A program made the position numbers and the translations under genes. From BQOK01 sp048388525 (lineage in GTDB: Bacteria > Bacillota > Clostridia > Oscillospirales > Ruminococcaceae): a stretch of 54,536 bases of DNA. A model generated the notes under the pieces. The model had not been told where the DNA came from. It worked only from the letters and a program-made list of their open reading frames with translations, and did not search any database. The stretch's first letter is position 1. Each line of letters starts with the position of its first letter. This document shows, piece after piece, positions 1-7,702 of the stretch. The DNA lies in assembly GCF_048388525.1 (NCBI RefSeq), contig NZ_DBGCTQ010000058.1, positions 1 through 54,536 of the forward strand, written 5' to 3'.

Positions 1-86
1 AGGTTCGGCATGTCGATGACCTCATCGATGCGGGAAAAGCTCTCGCGCCTGGTGGTGCCAAGGGTTACGGGCTTGACCTTCATCAT
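1..86 (-). CDS. rpoB: RNA polymerase beta subunit, N-terminal fragment
   Basis: Reading leftwards from an ATG at 86-84, the first 28 codons include SFSRIDEVIDMPNL, the near-invariant start of bacterial RpoB, the catalytic beta subunit of RNA polymerase. The gene leaves the window at base 1, so only the extreme N terminus is visible. An AGGAGT ribosome site at 98-103 lies 11 bases upstream of the first ATG; a second ATG follows at once, and the first is preferred on spacing. About 260 bases separate it from the next gene, so it is probably transcribed from its own upstream promoter here. The identification rests on this one conserved motif but is distinctive. Confidence 0.85.
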   Translation of the reverse strand, partial: MMKVKPVTLGTTRRESFSRIDEVIDMPN

Positions 87-237
87 AAAAAGCGTCCACT
101 CCTATCCTGTTTCTTGCACTTTTTTGGGTACAACGCGCAAATGCGGCCTTTTGCATTTTTCGGTTTTGTGTAGTTTTAACAAACTTTCACAAAATTTTTG
201 TGCAAAAAGTCGCGTTCAAGGCGTTCTAATCCATTAT

Positions 238-266
238 GCTATACTAGAACAGTATAAAGCCTGCAA
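238..266 (-). promoter_or_regulatory. Candidate promoter for rpoB
   Basis: On the minus strand TTGCAG (261-266) and TATAGC (238-243) are separated by 17 bases, upstream of rpoB. This would leave a leader of roughly 150 bases. The match is inferred by eye only. Confidence 0.4.
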
Positions 267-345
267 ACCTTGATGTCAAGCCATTTTTTGCTCCCCGCAA
301 AAAATTCCGGGCCAGGTTTAAAACGCCCGGTCCGGTGTGTGCTTT

Positions 346-774
346 TCAGTGGTTTTCGGCTTCCTCCCGAAGAATCGAATCCAGGGTCACGGCGGCCAGT
401 TCCCGGTTCACCGTTGCGCTCACCCTCCCAAATACCCTTTGGAACGGGCAGCTGCCCGAGGCTTCCCGCGTGCATTCTCCCGCCTCGCCGTCCGGCCCGC
501 ACAGGCAGCGCGAAAAGCGGTAAGGCCCCTCCACCGCGGCGATCGCATCCAGCAGAGTGATCTCTTCCGCACCGCGGGCCAGCTCGTAGCCGCCGCCGTT
601 TCCCTTGTAGCTGGCCACCAGGCCGGCCGCCGCCAGCTTGCCCAATATTTTCAGGCAGAAGCGCGGCGGCACGGCCATCTCCTCGCCAATGGCCCTGCCT
701 TCCATGCGGCGGCCGTTTTTTGCAAGGCAATAAAGGATGCGCACCGCGCAGTCCGCCTCCTGTGTAAGATGCAC
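346..774 (-). CDS. Rrf2 family transcriptional regulator
   Basis: 142-residue protein starting VHLTQEADCAVRIL, the hallmark N terminus of Rrf2 regulators (IscR/NsrR/CymR group). A winged helix-turn-helix occupies roughly residues 1-80 (AVPPRFCLKILGKLAAAGLV, then GNGGGYELA). Four cysteines lie around residues 90-112 (CLC, then EC, then SC), where Fe-S binding members carry their ligands, so cluster sensing is possible but the spacing is not the standard IscR pattern. The GTG at 774 was chosen because AAAGGGGG lies about 7 bases upstream and the family begins just before LTQEA. A longer reading to 828 would translate the operator. It stands alone between rpoB and the sigma-factor operon, so its target may be its own promoter or a distant gene. 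Confidence 0.85.
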   Translation of the reverse strand: MHLTQEADCAVRILYCLAKNGRRMEGRAIGEEMAVPPRFCLKILGKLAAAGLVASYKGNGGGYELARGAEEITLLDAIAAVEGPYRFSRCLCGPDGEAGECTREASGSCPFQRVFGRVSATVNRELAAVTLDSILREEAENH

Positions 775-791
775 CCGCTCCGCCCCCTTTC

Positions 792-816
792 GAACTATAC
801 CTGTTTGATATAGTTC
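792..816. promoter_or_regulatory. Palindromic operator upstream of the Rrf2 gene
   Basis: GAACTATA (792-799) and TATAGTTC (809-816) form a perfect 8-base inverted repeat about 18 bases upstream of the Rrf2 start codon. The TATA-rich arms could also serve as a -10 element. Rrf2 proteins bind such dyads and usually autoregulate, so this is the likely operator (inferred). Confidence 0.6.
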
Positions 817-879
817 AATATACCGCATTGGGGGCGGTTTGTCAAATACGGCCGTGTTTCCGCCGCCCGTTCCCGCCGC

Positions 880-1920
880 TCATCGCACGGGGAACAGCAC
901 TCCGTTCACCTCCACGCTCTCCACCGCCGCCGGGTCGATCACACGGCCAAATTGGCACACCAGCTGAACCTGCTCCGGCCCGCCGGCGTAGCGCATGCCT
1001 CGCTGTGCCTGTGTTCCGTCTACGCTGTCCAGCAGGGCCAGGGCCGTGCCGTCGGCAAAATGCAGCGCGATCGGCATCTCCAGCAAGCTGCTGCTGTCAA
1101 ACCCGTCACGGGGGCCATCTTGGAACTCCAGGCAGAGCGACAGGGGCGACAGCTCCATTTTTTCCAGTTTCGTGCCTGCCCCCACGTCCTCTTTTCCGGC
1201 CGGCACCGGTATGGCAGCCGCCTGCGGGTCATAGTCCAGCGTGAACTCGAACTCAACGCTGCCTTTCATCAGCGCGTTCTGGCGATGCTCCTCGGGTTTG
1301 CAGGGGTAGGCGAACAGATCCCCCAGCGTCAAATTCACGGTCTTTCCGCTCATATTCCCGCGGATGTTCGCCATCAGCAAAAACCGTATCGTTCCCTCGC
1401 CGGGCGTCTGCCCCGCCAGAGGCACCAGCGCCATTCCGGAGCCTTTCTCTCCCTTCATATCCAGCGTAAACCGATCAAAGCCATATCCGTCGTCAGCAGC
1501 CTTCGTTCCTTGTGGAAGCTCCACGCGCAAGGGGATGTACACACAGTGGTCGTCGCCCAGAACGCCCTCCAGGGTCACGGTGCCGCCGCCCAAAGCTTTG
1601 GTGAGCCCCAGCCCCACGCCGGGCACTCCCAGGGTCTCGGCCTCGCTCTGCTCCATCCCCAAAAATCTCACCAGCTCCCTGCCCCACTCAAACCGGCTGG
1701 CCGCGCCTGCGCCCAGCGCGCAGCAGGCAAGCGCCGCGGCCACCGCCAAAACCGCCCAGCGCCGGCGGCCACGCCGTGGGGCGTCCACAGCCGCCGCTTC
1801 CTTTTTCTTTCCGTGCAGCATCGCCGCAAGCGCGGCCCGCATCTCCCCGTCCAGGGGCTCCTCCTCGTAGCGGCCCAGATCCATGACCGCCCGGTTCAGG
1901 GCGTCGTATTCGTTTTTCAT
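880..1920 (-). CDS. Membrane-anchored anti-sigma factor, DUF4179-like
   Basis: 346-residue protein with a cytoplasmic N-terminal segment (about residues 1-52, ending in a basic RRGRRRW stretch), a single transmembrane helix (about 53-73, rich in A, V and L) and a large extracellular domain. This layout, and direct coupling to an ECF sigma gene (the ATG overlaps the sigma stop by four bases, ATGA), is typical of DUF4179/RsiV-like anti-sigma factors that hold a sigma factor at the membrane until an external signal arrives. No zinc-binding HxxxCxxC motif is present in the N terminus. The signal it senses cannot be told from the sequence. Confidence 0.7.
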   Translation of the reverse strand: MKNEYDALNRAVMDLGRYEEEPLDGEMRAALAAMLHGKKKEAAAVDAPRRGRRRWAVLAVAAALACCALGAGAASRFEWGRELVRFLGMEQSEAETLGVPGVGLGLTKALGGGTVTLEGVLGDDHCVYIPLRVELPQGTKAADDGYGFDRFTLDMKGEKGSGMALVPLAGQTPGEGTIRFLLMANIRGNMSGKTVNLTLGDLFAYPCKPEEHRQNALMKGSVEFEFTLDYDPQAAAIPVPAGKEDVGAGTKLEKMELSPLSLCLEFQDGPRDGFDSSSLLEMPIALHFADGTALALLDSVDGTQAQRGMRYAGGPEQVQLVCQFGRVIDPAAVESVEVNGVLFPVR

Positions 1921-2450
1921 CTCTTCCCGCTCCTTTCCAGCGTTTGTGCCAGCCGCGTTTTCGCCCGGGAAACCCTGGTGTTCACCGCGCTCACGCTCAC
2001 GCCCCGCTTTGCCGCGGCTTCGGCAGGGCTGGCGCCGTAAAAATACCGCTCCAGCAGCAGCTCCCGGTCCGCGGGCTCCAGTTCCCGGAACAGATCCTCC
2101 AGCTCCAGCGCAAAATACTCGTCCGCCGTTCGGCCGCCCAGCAGCTCCAGCTCCTCGTCGCCGCCCCCGGGCAGGACCCGCCCGGAGCGGCGCACCGCGT
2201 CAATGGCCCGATACCGCGCCACCGCCGCCGCCCAATTGCGAAAGCTGCCCGTGCCGTCAAACCGGCCTGCATTCTGCCAGATCGCCAGCAGCGCGTCGGC
2301 CAGCAGATCCTCCGCGTCCAGGCCAGGGGCATGCCGGCGCACCACCGCCGCCAGCAGGCCGCCGTACTGCTCCACCAGCTCATCCGCCGCGTCCGGCTCG
2401 CCCCTGGCCAGCGCCGCTGCAAACGCGGCCTCGTTCTCATATTTCTTCAT
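1917..2450 (-). CDS. ECF sigma-70 family factor (pair 1)
   Basis: 177-residue sigma factor with region 2 (about residues 20-85, including DAEDLLADALLAIWQNAGRF and NWAAAVARYRAIDAVRR) and region 4 (about 115-170, including ELEPADRELLLERYFYG and an HTH around SVSAVNTRVSRAKTRL). The length and lack of region 3 fit the ECF group. It is the first gene of a two-gene unit with the membrane anti-sigma gene, overlapping it by four bases, so the two are translationally coupled. The regulon is unknown. Codon use and GC match the surrounding chromosome. Confidence 0.88.
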   Translation of the reverse strand: MKKYENEAAFAAALARGEPDAADELVEQYGGLLAAVVRRHAPGLDAEDLLADALLAIWQNAGRFDGTGSFRNWAAAVARYRAIDAVRRSGRVLPGGGDEELELLGGRTADEYFALELEDLFRELEPADRELLLERYFYGASPAEAAAKRGVSVSAVNTRVSRAKTRLAQTLERSGKR

Positions 2451-2592
2451 GTCCTGTTCCTCCCTGTGCCGGAGTTTGTCAAAAGCGCTTTCTCCCTCTA
2501 TTACGGATAGGATCCCCCGGTTCTTACAGGCACGGCAAAATTTTTACAGCCCGGTGCAAAATCCCCTTCCCGCCCCGCCGGGCGGCGGCGCC

Positions 2593-2625
2593 AAAAAGGG
2601 CCGCCCCGGCGGGGCGGCCCTTTTC
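2593..2625 (-). terminator. Intrinsic terminator after fucO
   Basis: Perfect 14-base stem (2594-2607 with 2611-2624) and a GGC loop. On the minus strand the stem ends in a run of T, just past the alcohol dehydrogenase stop codon. Confidence 0.85.
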
Positions 2626-2642
2626 AGAAAAGCGATCCAATT

Positions 2643-3791
2643 TTACAGCAGGCTCTCATACAGGGCCTTGATCTCCTCCACGCTGGTGTCGCGGGGGTTG
2701 CCGGGGCGGCAGGCGTCGGCGTAAGCGCTCTCGGCCAAAAACTGCAGATCCTCCGGCTTCACGATGGCCTTCAGGTCGGCGGGGATGCCCACGTCGGCGG
2801 CCAGCTGCTTCACCGCGGCCACCGCGGCCTTGCGGTACTCCTCCTGGCTCATGGAGTCCACACCCTGAACGCCCATGGCGCGGGCGATCTCCCGGTATTT
2901 CTCACCGGTGCAGGGGGCGTTGTACTCCATAACGGTGGGCAGCAGGATGGCGTTCGCCACGCCGTGGGGGGTGTCGTACACCGCGCCCAGGCTGTGGGCC
3001 ATGCTGTGCACGATCCCCAGTCCCACGTTCGAGAAGCCCTGCCCCGCAATGTACTGGGCCAGCGCCATCCCCTCGCGGCCGGCCGGGGTGTTTTCCACCG
3101 CGCCGCGCAGGTTCTCACTGATCAGCCGAATGGCTTCCAGATGGAACATGTCGGTCATCTCCCAGGCGGCCTTGGTGATATAGCCCTCGATGGCGTGGGT
3201 CAGCGCGTCCATGCCGGTGCTGGCGGTCAGCCCCTTGGGCATGCTGCTCATCATATCCGGGTCCACCACGGCGATCTCGGGGATGTCGTTTGTGTCCACA
3301 CACACGAACTTGCGCTTTTTCTCCACGTCGGTGATCACATAGTTGATGGTCACCTCGGCGGCGGTACCGGCGGTGGTGGGCACCGCAATGGTGAACACCG
3401 CGTGCTTTTTGGTGGGGGCCACCCCCTCCAGGCTCCGCACATCGGCAAATTCCGGGTTCTCGGCAATAATGCCCACCGCCTTTGCGGTGTCCATGGAGGA
3501 ACCGCCGCCAATGGCCACGATGCAGTCCGCGCCGCTGGCCTTGAAGGCCTCCACGCCGTGCTGCACGTTCTCGATGGTGGGGTTCGGCTTGATCTCGCTG
3601 TATACGCTGTAGGCAAAGCCGGCGGCGTCCAGCAGGTCGGTCACTTTTTTGGTCACGCCGAATTTGATCAGGTCCGGGTCAGAGCAGACAAACGCTTTCT
3701 TATAGCCGCGGGCGGTCAGCTCGGGAACAATGTTCTCCACGGCCCCCTTGCCGTGGTAGGAAATGGTGTTCAGAACGATGCGGTTCGCCAT
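2643..3791 (-). CDS. fucO: Iron-dependent alcohol dehydrogenase, lactaldehyde reductase type
   Basis: 382-residue group III metal-dependent alcohol dehydrogenase. Length and sequence track E. coli FucO closely, e.g. GTAAEVTINYVITD and KFVCVD, and GFSNVGLG. The nucleotide site GGGSSMDTAKA is near residue 95. Metal ligands fall at the expected places: D195 and H199 in GMDALTHAIEGY, H262 in GIVHSMAH and H276 in DTPHGVAN. FucO reduces L-lactaldehyde to 1,2-propanediol with NADH in anaerobic fucose and rhamnose breakdown, but homologues also reduce other short aldehydes, and no fucose genes lie nearby. The 1,2-propanediol role is therefore an inference. A Rex-like operator over its promoter supports a role in NADH disposal. 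Confidence 0.85.
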   Translation of the reverse strand: MANRIVLNTISYHGKGAVENIVPELTARGYKKAFVCSDPDLIKFGVTKKVTDLLDAAGFAYSVYSEIKPNPTIENVQHGVEAFKASGADCIVAIGGGSSMDTAKAVGIIAENPEFADVRSLEGVAPTKKHAVFTIAVPTTAGTAAEVTINYVITDVEKKRKFVCVDTNDIPEIAVVDPDMMSSMPKGLTASTGMDALTHAIEGYITKAAWEMTDMFHLEAIRLISENLRGAVENTPAGREGMALAQYIAGQGFSNVGLGIVHSMAHSLGAVYDTPHGVANAILLPTVMEYNAPCTGEKYREIARAMGVQGVDSMSQEEYRKAAVAAVKQLAADVGIPADLKAIVKPEDLQFLAESAYADACRPGNPRDTSVEEIKALYESLL

Positions 3792-3845
3792 GTCGATCTT
3801 CTCCTTTTCTTGTATGTTCGCTTCTCTCAGGGCACGTCAGCCCTC

Positions 3846-3865
3846 GTTGTTATTATTATAACAAC
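3846..3865. promoter_or_regulatory. Rex-like operator in the fucO promoter
   Basis: Inverted repeat GTTGTTAT (3846-3853), four bases, ATAACAAC (3858-3865). The core TTGTTA-N6-TAACAA at 3847-3864 is close to the known clostridial Rex site, TTGTTAA-N4-TTAACAA. It covers the -10 element, as expected for a repressor released by NADH. The assignment to Rex is by similarity of the motif only. Confidence 0.55.
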
Positions 3866-3884
3866 GCCGTTTTGCGAAAAACAA
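3855..3884 (-). promoter_or_regulatory. fucO promoter
   Basis: Minus strand TTGTTT (3879-3884), 18 bases, TATAAT (3855-3860), about 65 bases upstream of the fucO start. Confidence 0.6.
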
Positions 3885-3908
3885 GTTACACATGGCCCGG
3901 AGTGTAAC
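3885..3908. promoter_or_regulatory. Second inverted repeat upstream of fucO
   Basis: GTTACAC (3885-3891), ten bases, GTGTAAC (3902-3908): a perfect 7-base dyad immediately upstream of the -35 element, where an activator would sit. The cognate protein is not identified. Confidence 0.45.
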
Positions 3909-4001
3909 ATCCCGGCAAAAAACCGTCTTCGTTCCTCTTCCCTCCTGTCCCGGGGCAAGCTTTGCCTCCCAGCGCGGCCGCTTTTCCCCGCGGCGCCATG
4001 G

Positions 4002-4853
4002 TCACTCCTGGAACAGTCTGAGCCCCGCAAACAGGTTGTGCAGTTTGTATTCGTCGAAGGGAAGATACTCCGCAATGGTAAACCCAACAACATCGCTGTT
4101 GTCGGTGATGCATTTCAAAACGCCTCCAAGCTCCTCCATTGTCATTTTTCCGCTGCCGCTGCCGTCTCCCACCAGTTCCTTATTCGCAAAATAAGTCGAG
4201 TGGAACAGGCCCGCATCCAACACATCAACGTCCAGGTGGATCAGCACGTGATCGAACCGGCGAAGGAAATGCTTGATCTTATCATCGGATAAGATCCTTT
4301 CCGTCTGCACGCTGTACTCCACATGCAGCTCTTTCAGGAATTCCTTCTGATGGTCGTGCAGCCCCTGCAATCCAACATACAAGATCTCGTCCGCCTCAAA
4401 CCTGCGGTTTTTCATCAGCCCCGAAAGCGCGGGCTCGCCCCGCCCCATCAGCGCCCCCAGCACCATGGCGTGGGCGTTGGGGTATCCGTCCTTTGCCGCC
4501 GACACATCCGGGTGCGCGTCGATCCAAATAATCCCCAGGTCCTTGTAAACGCCATGCAGATAATCGAACGGCGCCTGCGACACAATGCAGCTGCCGCCCA
4601 CCGTGATGATCCTGTCCGGTTTGGCGGCCTCGATGACCTCTGCCGCCCGTCTCACGCCGGCCAGCACTTCCTCTCTGGCATAGATCCCTTCCGTTACCTC
4701 GTACTTCCGTCCGTCGGGCGGGGCAATTTCCACCTTCAGCAAGGGCTGGCTTTCATTGGCAGGAAGAATGTGTGTGAGCAGATTTGCGCCGAAATAATAG
4801 GTCTCCAGCCCGCCGCTCAAATAGTCCGGATACAACAGTCGAATCGTTTTCAT
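4002..4853 (-). CDS. Arginase/agmatinase fold protein with altered metal site
   Basis: 283-residue member of the ureohydrolase (arginase/agmatinase/formiminoglutamase) superfamily. The manganese motifs WIDAHPDVS (about residues 112-120) and HLDVDVLDAG (about 206-215) are intact, but the first motif, usually GGDHS, reads GGSCIVS (about 86-92). The His that normally binds manganese A is therefore a Cys and the preceding Asp a Ser. Arginase-fold proteins with a Cys here exist and are mostly uncharacterised; hydrolysis of a guanidino or ureido compound is possible but the substrate is unknown. It is preceded on its strand by the anti-sigma gene, with no shared operon evident. Confidence 0.7.
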   Translation of the reverse strand: MKTIRLLYPDYLSGGLETYYFGANLLTHILPANESQPLLKVEIAPPDGRKYEVTEGIYAREEVLAGVRRAAEVIEAAKPDRIITVGGSCIVSQAPFDYLHGVYKDLGIIWIDAHPDVSAAKDGYPNAHAMVLGALMGRGEPALSGLMKNRRFEADEILYVGLQGLHDHQKEFLKELHVEYSVQTERILSDDKIKHFLRRFDHVLIHLDVDVLDAGLFHSTYFANKELVGDGSGSGKMTMEELGGVLKCITDNSDVVGFTIAEYLPFDEYKLHNLFAGLRLFQE

Positions 4854-4956
4854 GCGTTCTCCTTTTCAGCAACTCAAAATTTGGCCGCCGCGCTCCGGCC
4901 ACAGGCGCAGCTGGTCAGCTGCGCTTACACCGCTTTTAATAAAGCTCTCTCCGCCG

Positions 4957-6249
4957 CTATTTTCTCTCCTGCCCGTTCACCCACCGCCTCTGCCATTCCT
5001 TCAGCGCGGCGGGCAGCTCCGCCGCGCCGGTCTCGTCCAAAAGGTCTGCGGGCAGCTCCTCCACTCCCAGGCCGTCGTATCGCAGGGGCTGGCCATCCGG
5101 CCCCTCGGGCCAGCGCAGGAGCACCGAATAGGCCATGGGGCGCACCCCTTCGGCCTGCATTGCCGCGTCCAGGGCCAGCACTGCCTCTGCCAGCTCCTCC
5201 CACCGGTCTGCCTCCTCGCTCACCACCCACGCGGTGAGTGTAAACGGCGCGGGCAGCCGGTCCAGCCGCAGCAGCTGATCCAGCTCCACCTGGGGTTCCT
5301 TCGCCCAATCCACAAAAGCGAATTCCAGCTCCCGGCCGCTTCCCCGCTTCAACGCCGTCTCCGCCCAATCGCCCAGCTCCTGGCGCAGCCGCTCGGCGGT
5401 GTTCCACCCGTTCGCCACATACCGGTCGTAATCGTCGGTCAGCGCACCCTCTTCCCGGTACACCGAAAAACGGGTGTCCGGGCTGGAAGGGCTGGTCACC
5501 TGGCTGAAGTAGCCCCCGGTCTTAAAGCTGTAGGCGGCAAACGCCGCCCGGTAGTCCGTGCCGGGGTAGGTCTGCTGCACATAGCTGCGAGCCTTCGCCG
5601 TGAGCCAGATCCGCGTAAATATCTCTCCGTTCAGCTGTACATACACGCCCGCAAGCCCCGCCGCAAGCAGCAGCGCCGCCGCGCCGGCGCCCACCCGGCT
5701 CCAAAGCGGGCGGCCGGTCCCTTTTTTCAGCGCGCAGTGCACCAAAAACGCCGCAAGCCAGCCCAGCAGCACCAGCAGCGCATAGATCACGCCATACATC
5801 ACAAAGCCCATCAGCGCCCCGGCCCCAGGCTCCTCGGCCCAGTGCAGCCCGCCCCACCCCAAGGTGAGCACCACCACCAGCGGCACTGCCAGCAGCCCTT
5901 TTTGCTTTAAAAAGCCATACATCGCTCCGCCCAGCAACGGCATGATGGCGGCGTTGTAAAACACCCCCGCCCCGCCGGTCAGGCCCACCCCTGCCAGCGC
6001 GCCCAGCGCCACCAGGCAAAGCACGGCCCTGCCCAGCTTCCGGCGCACCCTTTTCAGCACCGCCGCGTCGTCGGGGCCGGGCGCCCCGGCAGGGGCAGGC
6101 CCGGCCTCCCCCTGCAGCAGCGCGGCGCAGTCCGGGCATTCCTCCGCGTGGGCGCGCACCGCGGCTTCGCTCTCCGCGCCGGCCACCCTATCCCTCACCA
6201 GAGGCAGAAGATCCCGGCAAATGCCGCAGCCGATCTTGCTCTCACTCAT
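4957..6249 (-). CDS. Zinc-finger (zf-HC2) multi-pass anti-sigma factor
   Basis: 430-residue protein. The N terminus (about residues 8-45) has CGICRDLLPLV followed by RAHAEECPDC, the HxxxCxxC zinc-binding pattern of ZAS-type anti-sigma factors. About five hydrophobic segments follow (residues 74 to about 215), then a soluble C-terminal domain of roughly 210 residues of unknown fold. Its ATG overlaps the stop of the upstream ECF sigma gene by four bases, so the two form a coupled pair. Presumably it binds the sigma factor and transmits an envelope signal. The multi-pass middle distinguishes it from the single-TM anti-sigma at 880-1920. Confidence 0.75.
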   Translation of the reverse strand: MSESKIGCGICRDLLPLVRDRVAGAESEAAVRAHAEECPDCAALLQGEAGPAPAGAPGPDDAAVLKRVRRKLGRAVLCLVALGALAGVGLTGGAGVFYNAAIMPLLGGAMYGFLKQKGLLAVPLVVVLTLGWGGLHWAEEPGAGALMGFVMYGVIYALLVLLGWLAAFLVHCALKKGTGRPLWSRVGAGAAALLLAAGLAGVYVQLNGEIFTRIWLTAKARSYVQQTYPGTDYRAAFAAYSFKTGGYFSQVTSPSSPDTRFSVYREEGALTDDYDRYVANGWNTAERLRQELGDWAETALKRGSGRELEFAFVDWAKEPQVELDQLLRLDRLPAPFTLTAWVVSEEADRWEELAEAVLALDAAMQAEGVRPMAYSVLLRWPEGPDGQPLRYDGLGVEELPADLLDETGAAELPAALKEWQRRWVNGQERK

Positions 6250-6734
6250 AAAAGCCCCTCCCTTTCCAGTGCCTCCCGCAGCGCTCTGCGGGTGCGGAAA
6301 TCAATCACCCGGGCACTGGCCTCACTCACGCCGCAGGCCTCGGCGATCTGTGCAAAAGGCCAGCCCGCCAGCCGCATCCGCACAATCTCTTGGCTGCGCG
6401 CGGCCTGCTGTCCCAGCAGCTCCAGGGCGCGGGCCGCCGCCTGGCGCGCGGCTGCCCGGTCCTCCACATTCTCCGCAAGCTCCTCTGCCAGGCGTTCTTC
6501 CCATGCTCTCTCCCGCCCCGCCCGGCGCAGCGCGTGCCGCCACACGTTGTGCGCAATGCCGAACAGCCAGGTCTTTACCGGCGCGCCGCCCCGGTAGCCG
6601 GGCAGCGCGCGCAGCGCCTGGTAAAAGGTTTCGGCCAGCAGCTCCTCGGCCTGGTGCTCATCGCGGCACAGGCCCAAAAGGTAGCGGTACACTGCACCCC
6701 GGTAAAGCAGATACAGCTGTTCCAGATTCTCCAC
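6246..6734 (-). CDS. ECF sigma-70 family factor (pair 2)
   Basis: 162-residue sigma factor. Region 2 spans about residues 5-75 (YLLGLCRDEHQAEELLAETF, then VKTWLFGIAHNVWRHALRR) and region 4 about 105-155 (SQEIVRMRLAGWPFAQIAEA, then an HTH around SEASARVIDFRTRRAL). It is the first gene of an operon with the zinc-finger anti-sigma gene, with a four-base ATGA overlap. It is only distantly similar to the sigma factor at 1917-2450, so the two pairs are not a recent duplication. Confidence 0.88.
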   Translation of the reverse strand: MENLEQLYLLYRGAVYRYLLGLCRDEHQAEELLAETFYQALRALPGYRGGAPVKTWLFGIAHNVWRHALRRAGRERAWEERLAEELAENVEDRAAARQAAARALELLGQQAARSQEIVRMRLAGWPFAQIAEACGVSEASARVIDFRTRRALREALEREGLL

Positions 6735-6846
6735 CGCGCCGCCTCCTTTTTGCCCTTTTCCTGTATATAAGTGCCCTGAGCGCTGCTTTTGTTACAAGCG
6801 CAAAAAGCAACGCGGAGCCGGCCCCCCGCCGCGCCCCGCGCCGTTT

Positions 6847-7401
6847 TTATTGTGTCCCCAGGTCCCGCAGCAGCACTTCCAGCCGCTCGGGCATGCTCTC
6901 GATCAGCAATTCCACCATCTGGGCGGGGCTGCGTTCCATGCCGCTCACCGCCCACTGCGCCGTCATCTGGATGGACCCGCGGCAATACATCTCCAGCAAA
7001 AATTGGGTGTCGCCGTCCAGCGGGCCGGTCTTTCTGCAAATGATGTCGCTGTAAAAGCGGTAGATGTACTCATAGTCGTAGGCCATCAGGCTGTTTGCGT
7101 CGTGGCTGCCGAAGGCACAGGCAAAAAAGCTCTGCTCCGCCTTGATAAAGTTGAACTTGTTCAGCAGCCCTTCCCGCAGGGTCAGGCTCACGCCCATCTC
7201 CTTGAAGGATTGTTCCACGAGCCGCTCAAAGTACCAGTTCACCAGATCGTATTTGTCCAAAAAGCAGCGGTAGAAGGTCTGGCGGCTCACCCTGCACCCC
7301 TCCGCGATCTGTTTCACCGTGATCTTGTCCAGCGGTTCCCTGCGCACCAGCTCCTTGAGCGAAGCCGCCAGCTTGTACCGTGTTTTCAGGCCTGCGTCCA
7401 C
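6847..7401 (-). CDS. TetR family regulator, DhaS-like
   Basis: 184-residue regulator with an N-terminal TetR HTH (KITVKQIAEGCRVSRQTFYR, about residues 24-43) followed by FLDKYDLVNWYFE, a signature of the TetR subgroup annotated as dihydroxyacetone-kinase regulator (DhaS) and its many relatives. The C-terminal ligand or dimer domain fits the TetR_C_8-like type. No dihydroxyacetone kinase genes are nearby, so the subgroup name should not be read as function. It is divergent from the lipoprotein operon starting at 7703 and may control it (inferred). Confidence 0.75.
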   Translation of the reverse strand: MDAGLKTRYKLAASLKELVRREPLDKITVKQIAEGCRVSRQTFYRCFLDKYDLVNWYFERLVEQSFKEMGVSLTLREGLLNKFNFIKAEQSFFACAFGSHDANSLMAYDYEYIYRFYSDIICRKTGPLDGDTQFLLEMYCRGSIQMTAQWAVSGMERSPAQMVELLIESMPERLEVLLRDLGTQ

Positions 7402-7549
7402 GGGCGTCCCCCTCCTTTGGCGTTGGTTTTCCCGCCTTTCGGCCCGGCAGCCGGTTCCCCGCGCCGGTCAAAAGCAAAGTTCATTCTTATGATACCATAA
7501 ACCCCGCCCTCCTGCAAAGGCCAGCCCTGGTCAAGCTCCCCTCAGATCG

Positions 7550-7580
7550 GCCCCGCCGAATTTCGGGGCTTTTCTTTTTT
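7550..7580 (+). terminator. Terminator-like hairpin in a divergent intergenic region
   Basis: GCCCCG (7550-7555) pairs with CGGGGC (7564-7569), followed by a T-rich tract on the plus strand. It lies between the divergent TetR and lipoprotein genes, so what it terminates is unclear; the rest of 7402-7702 shows no gene. Confidence 0.35.
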
Positions 7581-7702
7581 CTTTTTTTCTGCAATAATAA
7601 AGGGCGCTTGTTTGTGTTGTAAGTAACCGGGCCGGCGGCCGGGCATACTAGCACCAGCGCCCTGCAATACGGACCGACCAATGAAAAAGGAGATAAAACA
7701 CA

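Noticed and set aside
4905..4924. Perfect dyad GCGCAGCTG-GT-CAGCTGCGC between two minus-strand genes
   Set aside because: No T run on either strand and no regulator to link it to; noted as a simple hairpin.
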